Shown: positions 15,897 to 24,409, counted from the first letter of the stretch. The stretch: 41,150 nt of DNA from a bacterium (GCA_026394215.1 JAPKYR010000150.1:1-41150), one strand, 5' to 3'. A program made the numbers and translations. The notes: a model not told the origin generated them from the sequence alone.

Positions 15897-16500
15897 TCGA
15901 CGTTAGCTCCGAAATCGCAGCTTCGTTCGACGTCACATTCACCCCGCCGCTAACTGTCAGTCTGGAAAATTGCTCCGACATATCAAGCCGGAATTCCTCA
16001 CCGGTAAATTGCAGTCCTTCACGCATAATCTCCACACCGCCTGTCGCTGTCATCAGCCCCTGCACCGAGTCCCAAATCATTTCCTCCGTATTGAACTGCA
16101 ATTGCGAATCTCTCGATGTTCCTGTCACCCCTCCGGAAATATTCAGTACACCCGCGTCCTCATCGTACGTTCCGGTCTCCCCGACAACTTCCAGAATCTC
16201 CCCCGACTGAAATCTGTATAGAACCCTTGGTTTCGAAAGTTCCATCACGGATCCTTCATTACGGATTATCCTGTCGAGGTATAACGTCCATCTCACCGCG
16301 CCATCGGCTGAAACTTCCTCAAGAATCGGCTGATCCACCACCGCCGGTGGAATTTCTCCGTTCAGTTCGTTGTCAGTCGGAACCGTTTCGACCGGGATTT
16401 TCTCGTAACCCGTGACAACAATCCAGCTTCCCCATGTAGCCGCGGCGATCACGATGGCCCAGAAAAAAAATGGCAGGTATTTATCAATGAAAATTCTCAT
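15880..16500 (-). CDS. lptC: LPS export protein LptC
   Basis: A 206-residue LptC-family protein. Residues about 9-29 are a single N-terminal membrane anchor, and the rest is a beta-jellyroll periplasmic domain of the OstA/LptC type, with characteristic repeated strands such as VVGETGTYDEDAGVLNISGG, TATGGVEIMREG and RLTVSGGVNVTS. LptC bridges the inner-membrane LptBFG transporter and periplasmic LptA, so it implies an LPS-bearing outer membrane. Length is typical. The ATG at 16500 directly follows the stop codon of the preceding gene (TAAATG), indicating translational coupling. Unlike the common lptC-lptA-lptB order, here it is followed by a deoxyhypusine-synthase-like gene and rfaE1. LptA and LptB are not in the window. 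Confidence 0.85.
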   Translation of the reverse strand: MRIFIDKYLPFFFWAIVIAAATWGSWIVVTGYEKIPVETVPTDNELNGEIPPAVVDQPILEEVSADGAVRWTLYLDRIIRNEGSVMELSKPRVLYRFQSGEILEVVGETGTYDEDAGVLNISGGVTGTSRDSQLQFNTEEMIWDSVQGLMTATGGVEIMREGLQFTGEEFRLDMSEQFSRLTVSGGVNVTSNEAAISELTSNVGGL

Positions 16501-17199
16501 TTAATTTGACCCGGTATCCGCCGGGATTGGATTCGTCAATAAATTATTCAATGTCAGACTCAGCGCGCGAATCTGGGCGTTCAGCGAATTCGGTGACGGG
16601 AACTCGGTTTTGAAATCGACCGGAATCGCACGTTCCCACGCTTCCGGAGTCGCATTACCGATATCGGCTGTAGCGGAGTCCAGAAAATCAAGCCCTCGCT
16701 GATACCTGTCCGGGCCAAGCTGATCGCCAGCCGCCCTCAGAATTTTCGCGCCGAGAAAATACGCAAGCCCCCGAAGGCTCGATGCGTCCGGCTCGCCGGA
16801 ATTCCCCGTCAGAACCGTATCGAGCGACTGAATGCACGACTGGAAATCGGTAAAAGCTGCAGTCAGCAACTGAATATCCGATCCCGCTTCCTGGTATGTA
16901 TACCACCCGTTCAGCAATGAGTCCAGCGCCATTGTCCTTTCAGATTCGAATCCAGTTGGCCCGCTGTCTGATGGACTCCCGGTGTCAGTTGCGCTTGCTG
17001 CTATCCATCGCCTGACCACACTCAGAAGTTGATTTTTACGTCCGACCCATTCGTCCGCGACTCCCGCCGGCGTCGTCATTCCACTGATCTGAGGCTCCAT
17101 CCCCCTCACAACCTGATATGAAGGCAAAATTGAGCTTTCCGGAGGTGCTTCAATGCCACCAATAGGATTACTGGTTGCTAATAAAAACTGTCCCGCCAA
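16501..17199 (-). CDS. Uncharacterised protein, possibly the detached extracytoplasmic part of the upstream kinase
   Basis: I do not recognise this 232-residue protein. It is Ser/Gly/Asp-rich with helical stretches (LLSVVRRWIAASATDT, LTAAFTDFQSCIQSLDTVL, LAYFLGAKILRAAGDQL) and no signal peptide, membrane segment or known motif. The start is weak: the only early candidate is a TTG at 17199 with no ribosome site; an ATG at about 17100 preceded by a purine run is another option. The same reading frame stays open back to 17238, beyond the kinase stop codon at 17231-17233, encoding a plausible continuation (DDEVLYRFQLFQLAGQF). The kinase ends about 30 residues after its membrane segment, so this could be its periplasmic domain, separated by a +1 shift. 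Its stop abuts the lptC start. Confidence 0.55.
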   Translation of the reverse strand: MAGQFLLATSNPIGGIEAPPESSILPSYQVVRGMEPQISGMTTPAGVADEWVGRKNQLLSVVRRWIAASATDTGSPSDSGPTGFESERTMALDSLLNGWYTYQEAGSDIQLLTAAFTDFQSCIQSLDTVLTGNSGEPDASSLRGLAYFLGAKILRAAGDQLGPDRYQRGLDFLDSATADIGNATPEAWERAIPVDFKTEFPSPNSLNAQIRALSLTLNNLLTNPIPADTGSN

Positions 17200-17230
17200 C
17201 TGGAATAACTGGAATCGATATAAAACTTCA

Positions 17231-18640
17231 TCATCTGCCTATGATAGTCGCGTCGAGCTTCGAAAATGCCGAGTCCCAGCGCGGATTTGTAACCTTATCA
17301 AGAGACGATCGATACTGGTATGGAAGATATAGTCCGGAATATATCAGTCCGGCTAAAATTAAAATCCCCGGTATCATTATGAGAATTACCACCGGCCACG
17401 GAACTCTCTTCGCCGGAATTTCCCCGGCCTTTTTACCAATCGCATCCCCCTGTACTACCAGCACTCCCGTATCCTGAAATGCTCCCTTATGTCCACCCGC
17501 ACCTCGAAATTCGAGAACAACCGACCCTATCTGAATTTTGTCTCCGGGGAGAATTTCCTCCCGCTCAATCCGTTCACCGTTCAGAAAAGTCCCGCCTTCG
17601 GTATCCGCATCGTATAAAACCCAGCCCGTTTCCTCTTTCGTGATCCATGCGTGCTGCGCCGCAATTCCGGGTTCATCGCCAAGAATAATATCCCCGACTT
17701 TTTTCCCGATGGTCGTAACTGTCGGCTGAAGCAGGAATTTCTGGCCTTCAAGCGGACCTGCTATCCCGACGAGCATCGGCGCGTGTCCGGTTTCGACCAT
17801 TTCTTCGGTTTTTCTCGACCGGGGTATTTCCTCCAGAACCCGTGTCGCGGCAATTACAACTTCATCCATATTCTGGTAGCGATAATCCGGGTTCTTTGCG
17901 AGCATCCGGAACACAAGCTCCTCAAGTTGTATCGGGACTTTCGGATTTAATTCCCGGATCGGTTTCGGCTGTTCATTCATCACCCGATGGATAATCTGCG
18001 CGAGATTGTCTCCCGTAAACGCCTGTTTTCCCGACAGAAGTTCGTACGCAACACATCCGATTGAAAAAATGTCGCTTCTCGGATCAACTTCTCCCCCTTT
18101 TATCTGCTCAGGAGCCATATATCCGGGCGTCCCGACAATCGTGTCTTTTTCGGACGCCATCGTCTCTTTCGATGTAAATCCCGCGACTCCGAAATCCGCG
18201 ATCCGCACTTTCCCTTCATTCGTCAAAAAGATATTCCCTGGCGATAAATCCCGATGTACGACCCCTTCACGATGCGCGTAGGCAAGAGCGTCCGCTGCCT
18301 GGATAATAATATCCGCGACTTCCTCGGGTGCGAATTCCCTCTCCGATTTCAATGCTTCCTCGATTGTCATACCTTCGACCAATTCATACGCGATGAAAAA
18401 AGTCCCCTCATCCAGTCCGCAGTCAAGCGCAGCGACAATTCCCGGATGTTTCAGCGCAAGCGCCGCCTGCGCCTCGCTCTTAAATCGCTTTATGAATTCC
18501 TGCTCCTCGTTAGCGTCGAGATGTCCGGGAAGCACGAGTTTCTTGAGCGCGACTGTCGAGCCGTCGTCCAATTTGACGGCCTTGAATACTACGCCGGTCG
18601 CGCCCTTTCCGAGTTCAGAGATGATTTTGTAGCGTTTCAT
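17231..18640 (-). CDS. Membrane-anchored Ser/Thr protein kinase with FHA domain
   Basis: A 469-residue Hanks-type kinase. The kinase domain spans about 4-270: glycine loop GKGATGVVF (11-19), ATP lysine Lys33, catalytic loop HRDLSPGN (129-136), DFG at 149-151 and GTPGYMAPEQ (170-179). The usual catalytic-loop lysine (HRDLKP) is Ser133, an uncommon but occasionally seen change. An FHA phosphothreonine-binding domain follows (about 290-378, with NGERI and GDKIQIGS near its end), then one membrane segment (about 415-438) and a short outer tail of about 30 residues. It is expected to phosphorylate cytoplasmic proteins and recruit phosphothreonine partners through FHA. The ATG at 18640 lacks a strong ribosome site. 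It begins a tight series with the 16501-17199 gene, lptC, the DHS-like gene and rfaE1, suggesting envelope control. Confidence 0.92.
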   Translation of the reverse strand: MKRYKIISELGKGATGVVFKAVKLDDGSTVALKKLVLPGHLDANEEQEFIKRFKSEAQAALALKHPGIVAALDCGLDEGTFFIAYELVEGMTIEEALKSEREFAPEEVADIIIQAADALAYAHREGVVHRDLSPGNIFLTNEGKVRIADFGVAGFTSKETMASEKDTIVGTPGYMAPEQIKGGEVDPRSDIFSIGCVAYELLSGKQAFTGDNLAQIIHRVMNEQPKPIRELNPKVPIQLEELVFRMLAKNPDYRYQNMDEVVIAATRVLEEIPRSRKTEEMVETGHAPMLVGIAGPLEGQKFLLQPTVTTIGKKVGDIILGDEPGIAAQHAWITKEETGWVLYDADTEGGTFLNGERIEREEILPGDKIQIGSVVLEFRGAGGHKGAFQDTGVLVVQGDAIGKKAGEIPAKRVPWPVVILIMIPGILILAGLIYSGLYLPYQYRSSLDKVTNPRWDSAFSKLDATIIGR

Positions 18641-18687
18641 AAGGGTGAATTGCCGGGAATCGGATGAATTGCACTTGCGCCCCGATA

Positions 18688-19074
18688 TTAAAGGACATCA
18701 AAACTGTCAATAAGGTTCTGTGATTCGACCTCAGGATTCTCGTCAAAAACTAATTCCGACGAGCCTTCGGACTTTGCCCCGTCCAGATTAATATCGCGAA
18801 TTTGGTTCATGGTTTCGTCGATCTTGAGCTTCAACCTGTCCAGGCTCATGAATTCCCCCTCAAGAAGCGCGAGAAGTCCGGGGTCATTAATCTGATCCAC
18901 GCGGCGAAGCTCGTCGAGATGCTCGCCAAGCCTCGCGTATAGCTCCATGCGCTGCTTATCAAGTCCGGACAACTCGATCCTGAGGCGCGTCACTATAGCC
19001 GTACGTTTGCCTTTGATCGCGAGCTTCTGGTACAGGTCCATTAAAGAACCGGAAATTTCCTTAAACGGGCTCAT
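18688..19074 (-). CDS. Small helical coiled-coil protein (128 aa), unknown
   Basis: A 128-residue protein without signal peptide. Residues about 10-95 are strongly helical with heptad character (LRIELSGLDKQRMELYARLG, HLDELRRVDQIND, LDRLKLKIDETMNQIRDIN), and the last 30 residues are acidic and probably disordered. I do not recognise a family. It lies 47 bases upstream of the kinase gene on the same strand, so the two are probably cotranscribed, and it could be a kinase substrate or partner; that is inference. The ATG at 19074 has no clear ribosome site; a second ATG at residue 12 (19041) is possible. Divergent to it is the plus-strand prepilin gene, with a 157-base shared upstream region. Confidence 0.6.
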   Translation of the reverse strand: MSPFKEISGSLMDLYQKLAIKGKRTAIVTRLRIELSGLDKQRMELYARLGEHLDELRRVDQINDPGLLALLEGEFMSLDRLKLKIDETMNQIRDINLDGAKSEGSSELVFDENPEVESQNLIDSFDVL

Positions 19075-19180
19075 TAGCTTAATATTATCATGAATTTAGG
19101 AAGCTGGCATTATTATTTACAGCATTAATAGTATGATTGCAATTTCTGTGAACCTGCCTGCACCGGATGAATCTAAAATA

Positions 19181-19209
19181 TTGAAGTCTTTTGTTAATAT
19201 TGTTATCAT
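19181..19209 (+). promoter_or_regulatory. Possible sigma-70 promoter of the prepilin gene
   Basis: TTGAAG (19181-19186) and TATCAT (19204-19209) are 17 bases apart. The predicted start near 19216 would give a 5' leader of about 16 bases, just long enough to hold the ribosome site. Boxes match the consensus at 4/6 and 5/6 positions. Confidence 0.4.
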
Positions 19210-19217
19210 TCCCTTCT

Positions 19218-19225
19218 GGAAAGGA
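19218..19225 (+). promoter_or_regulatory. Ribosome binding site fixing the prepilin start
   Basis: GGAAAGGA ends six bases before the ATG at 19232. The reading frame is open from 19133, but this site and the prepilin leader starting right after it show that 19232 is the true start. Confidence 0.75.
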
Positions 19226-19231
19226 ACCGCA

Positions 19232-20419
19232 ATGAAAAATTATGAGAAAGGCTTCAAAATTATCGAATTCCTCGTAGTCCTGGGAATTATCGCGATTATC
19301 CTCATTATCTCCCTCCCGAATTTTATAAGGAGTCAAATCAAAGCCCGAGAAGCGGAAGTCAAGAGCAATGTTCATGCTATCCAGATTGCTATCGAGCGAT
19401 ACGCCGTCGATTCAGGTGGTGTATATCCTCTGTTTATTATAGGGGCTGAGAGAGAATACAACATCCTCCAGGCTTCCATAGACTATGCGGGTAATGGAAT
19501 CAGCAAATTCCCTGTCGATGGTATGACCCCATTCGCAATGGCTCCGGATGGGCAAAATAGCACTAAGCTGCTCTATACAATGGATCCATTAATTCTGTTC
19601 GGATATATAAGCGAGTATCCGACCAATCCCTTCACTAGACGTGAGCATGGCATCAACACGAGCTTTACCACAAAGGATTCCTCGCCAGGGGAATTCCCAT
19701 ACGGCGGACGTTTCGGCGACAAGATGTTCGATCTTGGATTCGGCTGGGGTGATACCCCACAGACGGATTTCGTGAATAATAATTTTGGCGAAGGTCTGGT
19801 AATTCCCGACCTCGATGCACCGGGTAATTTCTACTACCACCCGATTTTCCTTGATTCCCGACCCGCTTATTGGCATTACGCCATTCAATACGGGATGTTA
19901 AATTTAGGTTTAGATCAGGATACAGCGGATAACCTCGCCATATACTCCCACGAACCGATAGGCTATTTACTTTATGGCTATGGGTCATCCGTTGAAAGTA
20001 GTTATTCTGCGCAAAACAATAACTCATCTAAGGATTATTTATACCCAATGCCAGATCGAAGTAATCTCCCTGAAGAATCCGACCTCCTATTGGATCAGCT
20101 TGATGGCCGTGTTTTAAATTCATCAGTTCATGTTGAAGGAAGCCTAGGAGAAACTGAATATACCGGATATCAAATTTCAGAACACGATCCGTGGATCGAA
20201 AATTTTCCAGAAGAAATTGAGTTTAGAAATGGATTATTTTCACTAAATGATCAAACCGGCCCACCGCAAAATGTAAATGATTGGGTAATAATCAGAATTG
20301 AGTCGGGAACTAGCGTAATTCCCCCTGAGTTTTCTTTCAGGGACCCTTCTACAGATCTTAAAGTCACATCCGACCAGACAAGCACCTACACCCCGGAAGT
20401 CGAGCCAATGGAATTTTGA
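19232..20419 (+). CDS. Large type IV prepilin-like / pseudopilin protein
   Basis: A 395-residue protein with a class III (prepilin) signal: a short basic leader MKNYEKG, predicted cleavage after Gly7, then FKIIEF, which keeps Phe+1 and Glu+5, and the hydrophobic helix LVVLGIIAIILIISLPNF. A helix continues to about residue 65 (IQIAIERYAVDSGGVYP, as in GspG-type major pseudopilins). The remaining about 330 residues are unusually long for a pilin and rich in Asp, Asn, Tyr and Pro with no known domain; YPTNPFTRREHG recalls the GspG family's YPxNP segment. It would be processed by PilD and assembled into, or exposed on, a pilus or secretion pseudopilus. It is one of only two plus-strand genes here and stands alone, far from pilT-pilC at the window start. 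Confidence 0.85.
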   Translation: MKNYEKGFKIIEFLVVLGIIAIILIISLPNFIRSQIKAREAEVKSNVHAIQIAIERYAVDSGGVYPLFIIGAEREYNILQASIDYAGNGISKFPVDGMTPFAMAPDGQNSTKLLYTMDPLILFGYISEYPTNPFTRREHGINTSFTTKDSSPGEFPYGGRFGDKMFDLGFGWGDTPQTDFVNNNFGEGLVIPDLDAPGNFYYHPIFLDSRPAYWHYAIQYGMLNLGLDQDTADNLAIYSHEPIGYLLYGYGSSVESSYSAQNNNSSKDYLYPMPDRSNLPEESDLLLDQLDGRVLNSSVHVEGSLGETEYTGYQISEHDPWIENFPEEIEFRNGLFSLNDQTGPPQNVNDWVIIRIESGTSVIPPEFSFRDPSTDLKVTSDQTSTYTPEVEPMEF

Positions 20420-20513
20420 ATTAATATAAATCTCCAAATTCCCCCTTTGCAGATGTAACCATCCCCCACTGGTGCTATCCTTAGTCGCCTTAATCGGTTA
20501 AAATCACACCCAT

Positions 20514-21299
20514 ATGCCCGTCTATAATGAACATCAGCTTAAATTCATACGCCAGTCGTGCGACATCCTCCACGACGTCGAGTATCACCTCATGAAAATC
20601 ATCAGGGAGGGCATAACCACCCGCGAGATCGACCGCGTCGCCGAAAAAATGATCCGCGAACGCGACGCTGTCCCAGCATTCCTCGGAGTCAAGGGCGACC
20701 CCGACTACCCCGCCACATGCTGCATCTCGATCAATGAGGAAGTCGTCCACGGTATCCCCGGCGATCGAAAATTAAAAAATGGCGACCTTGTCAGTATCGA
20801 CTGCGGCGCGAAATACAAGGGCTATTACTCGGACGCGGCATTCAGTTTCGGAGTCGGAAATGTAAGCGGCACGGTGAAAAAACTTCTCAAGGCGACCCGC
20901 GATGGAAACTGGGCGGGCGCGAAACATGCAGTCGCCGGTAACCGGATCGGCGACATCTCCGCCGCGATCCAACGCACAGCCGAAAAGGATGGGTTCAACG
21001 TAGTGCGGCATTTATATGGCCATGGAGTCGGCGCCCACCTTCACGAAGACCCGGCGATTTTTAATTATGGCTCCCCCGGGACCGGTATTAAAATTGAACC
21101 CGGCATGGTGCTTGCTATCGAGACCATGGTTTGCGAGAAGGGTTACCTTATCGAAACACTAGATGACAACTGGACTGTCGTATCATCCGACGGCGGTCTC
21201 GCGGCGCATTACGAGGACGAGTACCTTGTCACAGAAAATGGTCCACCGATCAATCTGACCCGGATAAATATTGAGGGCACCCCGATTCTGATTGTGTGA
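20514..21299 (+). CDS. map: Methionine aminopeptidase, type I
   Basis: A 261-residue MetAP-I that removes the initiator methionine from new proteins. All five metal ligands are present: Asp96 (VSIDCGAKY), Asp107 (YYSDAAF), His170 (GHGVGAHLHEDP), Glu203 (LAIETMV) and Glu234 (AHYEDEYLV). The substrate histidines His79 (VVHGIPG) and His177 are also kept. Length is typical for the short E. coli-type enzyme, with no N-terminal zinc fingers. The ATG at 20514 has only a weak ribosome site. It lies 94 bases after the prepilin gene on the same strand. Unlike in many bacteria it is not in the secY-adk-map ribosomal operon. It converges with yvcK, separated by a pair of direct repeats. Confidence 0.96.
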   Translation: MPVYNEHQLKFIRQSCDILHDVEYHLMKIIREGITTREIDRVAEKMIRERDAVPAFLGVKGDPDYPATCCISINEEVVHGIPGDRKLKNGDLVSIDCGAKYKGYYSDAAFSFGVGNVSGTVKKLLKATRDGNWAGAKHAVAGNRIGDISAAIQRTAEKDGFNVVRHLYGHGVGAHLHEDPAIFNYGSPGTGIKIEPGMVLAIETMVCEKGYLIETLDDNWTVVSSDGGLAAHYEDEYLVTENGPPINLTRINIEGTPILIV

Positions 21300-21303
21300 A
21301 AAT

Positions 21304-21371
21304 TTGATCGTGGCATGCGACTCCGGCGCATGAATGACTTCTTGATCGTAACATGCGACTCCGGCGCATGA
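21304..21371. repeat. Two direct 30-base repeats, each an internal hairpin
   Basis: Copies at 21304-21333 and 21342-21371 differ at only two positions. Each starts TTGATCGT and contains CATGCG and CGCATG around an ACTCCGG loop, so each can form a 6-bp hairpin. They lie between the convergent ends of map and yvcK. They may act as a bidirectional terminator or be a small repeat family; there is no T-run, so intrinsic termination is doubtful. Confidence 0.8.
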
Positions 21372-21391
21372 AAATTGTAGAAGTAATCGAT

Positions 21392-22435
21392 TTAAAAATC
21401 CTTAACTTCCCAGCGTTCTTCTCTCGGCTTCGACGAGAAACCCTCCTCGATCTCAGTCGCTTCGGAAATATGAATAAAAATCCTTGCGAGCATCTCCGGA
21501 TCGTGCCTCATTGCGTGCGGATATCCTCTTACGGAATCATAATGTACCCTGTCAATCTTTTGCACGAACGATGGACTGACCAGATCGCCTCTGATAACCT
21601 GAGCCGTGACCCCATTATCATCAAGGTCATCCACGACGGGTTTGAATCCCTTTTCCGTGTATATTTCCAGGATTTTTTCAGGAAGCTCCTGATCGTGCTG
21701 GAGATAATACTCTAAATTCCTGCCACCCATCTTCGCGATACTTTTCAGATTATCGGATACACCCGGCTGTGTCAGAACATTTCCGATCGCGAGTAAAATC
21801 GCGCTGCTTTTCGCTATCCGATCGCGGATTCCGGGCGATGCCAGAATCGAGCCGGTGCCTAACCACAAAGTCCCCGGACATATAATTATCCAGTTGGCTT
21901 CCTCAATCGATTTCAACGCCTGCTGATTAGTAACAGGTTCGGGATGATGATGAATCTCGATAATCGGCACATCCCTGTTCGCGCGGTTAATAATTTCCCA
22001 CTCACCCTCAACTTCTGTTCCATCCTCAAGATCCGCGACAACCTGCACGTCCGAATCCGAAACAGGCACTATCGACGCTTTCAGGTCGAGTGCCTGTACC
22101 AGACGCATCGACGCATGGTTAAGACTGCCTCCCTCTTCCATCAACGCAGCCAGAATCAGGTTCCCCATGCTGATTCCCTTTAGAAGACCTTCCCTGAACC
22201 TGTGGCGGACAAGCTGTCCCCAGACATTTTCACCCGCGAGAGCTGATATAACGGTCTTGACGTCGCCCATCGACGGTGAGTGAAGCTCCCGGCGCAGCGC
22301 GCCTGAATGCCCCCCGTTATCGGTCACGCCGACAATCGCGGTTACGCGGTCAAGATCAGTGATCTTCCTTAACGCCTGAAGTATTACACCCTGCCCGGTT
22401 CCATTCCCGATGGTTACGAAATCGTGGTATTTCAT
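21392..22435 (-). CDS. yvcK: YvcK/GlmR-family UDP-sugar-binding regulator (CofD-like fold)
   Basis: A 347-residue member of the YvcK (gluconeogenesis factor) branch of the CofD-like superfamily. It has the N-terminal glycine loop GNGTGQGVIL (about 11-20), VGVTDNGGHSGALRRE (about 36-51), the SMGDVKTVISAL segment and the GNLILAALM region, all typical. In B. subtilis the homologue (also called GlmR) binds UDP-GlcNAc, localises in a helical pattern and stimulates GlmS when UDP-GlcNAc is low, and is needed on gluconeogenic carbon. Here it lies 123 bases downstream of glmS on the same strand, an arrangement that matches that partnership. In many Firmicutes it instead sits between rapZ (yvcJ) and whiA, neither of which is here. 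Start ATG at 22435; the ribosome site is weak. Confidence 0.9.
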   Translation of the reverse strand: MKYHDFVTIGNGTGQGVILQALRKITDLDRVTAIVGVTDNGGHSGALRRELHSPSMGDVKTVISALAGENVWGQLVRHRFREGLLKGISMGNLILAALMEEGGSLNHASMRLVQALDLKASIVPVSDSDVQVVADLEDGTEVEGEWEIINRANRDVPIIEIHHHPEPVTNQQALKSIEEANWIIICPGTLWLGTGSILASPGIRDRIAKSSAILLAIGNVLTQPGVSDNLKSIAKMGGRNLEYYLQHDQELPEKILEIYTEKGFKPVVDDLDDNGVTAQVIRGDLVSPSFVQKIDRVHYDSVRGYPHAMRHDPEMLARIFIHISEATEIEEGFSSKPREERWEVKDF

Positions 22436-22558
22436 TTATTCTCCGCTTAAGACCCATGTTTGCCCTTCAGGGAAGGGAATTGTACACCCTGACCGGATAA
22501 AATCAAGCCCGCAGACGAAATCCAAATAGATTTTCTGATAAATGATATATGCAATTAC

Positions 22559-24409
22559 CTATTCCACCGTGACGCTTTTTGCCAGATTTCGCGGCTGATC
22601 CACATCGCAGCCAAGATGCACCGCGACATGATACGCAAGCAGCTGCAACGGTATAGTCAGAAGAATAGGCGACAGAACCTCGCTCACTTTCGGGACATGA
22701 AAAACATGATCCGCGATCCCGTTTATCCGCTCATCGCCCTCATCCGCGATCGCGATCACCTCCCCGTCGCGCGCCTTTACCTCCATCAAATTAGAAAGCG
22801 TCTTCTCGTACACATTATTCTGCGTAACGAGCGTGACGACCGGCATATCGCTCGATATCAACGCGATTGGTCCATGCTTCATCTCGCCCGCCGGATATCC
22901 CTCCGCGTGGATATAGCTGATTTCCTTGAGTTTCAACGCGCCCTCGAGCGCGATCGGATAATTAATCCCCCTCCCAAGATATAGAAAATCTTTCTTGTCC
23001 CTGTAATGCTTGGAAAATTCCTTCAGTGCACCGTCCTGTTTTAGAACAGTCCTGATATGCTGCGGAATTTCGATAAGGTCCTGTAATATTGCCCGACATT
23101 CATCCGCACTGATTTTCCCTGTCTTCCGTCCGATATTCAACGCAAGCAGAACCAGCACCGCAAGCTGTGCTGTGAAGGCTTTCGTGCTCGCGACCCCGAT
23201 CTCCGGCCCGCAGTGGGTATAGATAACAGCGTCCGACTCTCTCGCGATCGTGCTCCCAACCACATTACATATACTGACCAGCGTCCCGCCTTTCTTTTTA
23301 CCGGCACGAATCGCCGCCAGAGTATCCGCCGTTTCCCCCGACTGCGAAATCGAAATCATAAGCGTCTTTTTATCGATTTTCGGATCGCGATACCTTAACT
23401 CGCTTCCGTAATCGACCTCGACCCTTAGATCGCTGAACCTTTCTATTAAATATTTCCCGACCAGGCACGCATGCCATGCCGTCCCGCACGCGGTCATCAG
23501 AATATAATTATAATTCGTATAATTATCAATTTCGATTTCCTTCAGCTCATCCAGAATAATATCCCCCGCTTCCAGATTGTACCTGCCCATAATCGTGTCT
23601 CTGACCGTCTCAGGCTGCTGGAAAATTTCCTTCTGCATGAAATGCTGATATCCTTCCTTCCTTGCCTGAATCGGGTTCCATGTAATCTTCGTGATTTCTT
23701 TTTCAATCGGATTGCCGTCGAAATCGGTCAGTTCGATTGAATCATGGCTGAGAATCGCCATCTCGCCATCGTCAAGAAAATAAACCGACTTCGTGTATTC
23801 CAGAATCGCCGCGATATCGCTTGCCGCAAGTGTCCCCGACCCGATTCCATTTCCGTTTTCCTCGGCCTTCCCGACGATCATCGGCGGACCTTCGCGTACG
23901 GCTATCAGCCTTGGGTCCTCCCATGACGTAATAAGCAGCGCAAATGCTCCCTTCAATTCCTTTATTGCCTTCCTGACAGCTTTTGGCAGGTCGCCATCGA
24001 AATATTCCGCGATCAGGTGCGGGATAACTTCCGTATCGGTCTGGCTCGTAAATACATGGCCAAGTTTAATAAGCCTCTCTTTCAGCTCCATGTAATTCTC
24101 AATTATCCCGTTCTGCACCACAACGATCCGGTTTTTATCATCCCTATGCGGATGCGCGTTTTCTTCCGATGGAACTCCGTGCGTTGCCCATCGCGTATGC
24201 CCGATTCCCGTTGTCATCGGAAAATCTTCGCTCTGAATTAATTTTTCAAGGTCTTTGATTTTTCCCTGTGCCCGACGAATGACAAACCCATCATTCTTTA
24301 ACAGGGCGATTCCAGCGGAGTCATATCCGCGATACTCCATTTTCTTTAGCCCATCTATAAGAAGGGGCACCACAGGTCGATCCCCTATATATCCGATAAT
24401 TCCACACAT
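22559..24409 (-). CDS. glmS: Glutamine-fructose-6-phosphate aminotransferase (isomerizing)
   Basis: A complete 616-residue GlmS, which makes glucosamine-6-phosphate from fructose-6-P and glutamine, the first committed step to UDP-GlcNAc for peptidoglycan and LPS. The N-terminal glutaminase domain starts MCGIIGYIG with the catalytic Cys2, exposed after Met removal, and includes GIGHTRWATHG (about 69-79). Two SIS domains follow (about 290-425 and 465-600), with the SQSGETADT sugar-phosphate motif and a C-terminal end DQPRNLAKSVTVE, which is the standard GlmS tail needed for the isomerase site. The start is an ATG at 24409. It lies 36 bases after the lytic transglycosylase gene and 123 bases before yvcK. 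No glmS ribozyme-like leader is apparent in the very short upstream gap. Confidence 0.97.
   Translation of the reverse strand: MCGIIGYIGDRPVVPLLIDGLKKMEYRGYDSAGIALLKNDGFVIRRAQGKIKDLEKLIQSEDFPMTTGIGHTRWATHGVPSEENAHPHRDDKNRIVVVQNGIIENYMELKERLIKLGHVFTSQTDTEVIPHLIAEYFDGDLPKAVRKAIKELKGAFALLITSWEDPRLIAVREGPPMIVGKAEENGNGIGSGTLAASDIAAILEYTKSVYFLDDGEMAILSHDSIELTDFDGNPIEKEITKITWNPIQARKEGYQHFMQKEIFQQPETVRDTIMGRYNLEAGDIILDELKEIEIDNYTNYNYILMTACGTAWHACLVGKYLIERFSDLRVEVDYGSELRYRDPKIDKKTLMISISQSGETADTLAAIRAGKKKGGTLVSICNVVGSTIARESDAVIYTHCGPEIGVASTKAFTAQLAVLVLLALNIGRKTGKISADECRAILQDLIEIPQHIRTVLKQDGALKEFSKHYRDKKDFLYLGRGINYPIALEGALKLKEISYIHAEGYPAGEMKHGPIALISSDMPVVTLVTQNNVYEKTLSNLMEVKARDGEVIAIADEGDERINGIADHVFHVPKVSEVLSPILLTIPLQLLAYHVAVHLGCDVDQPRNLAKSVTVE

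Noticed and set aside
17229-17234. ATG overlapping the kinase stop codon as start of the next gene
   Set aside because: That frame ends at a TAG after 18 codons and is not the frame of the 16501-17199 protein.
19088-19375. Minus-strand frame of 95 codons opposite the prepilin start
   Set aside because: It is antisense to the prepilin leader and hydrophobic helix, has a composition derived from that strand and no ribosome site.
22436-22558. Riboswitch or glmS ribozyme between glmS and yvcK
   Set aside because: The region is short, lies downstream of glmS rather than upstream, and shows no recognisable ribozyme core.
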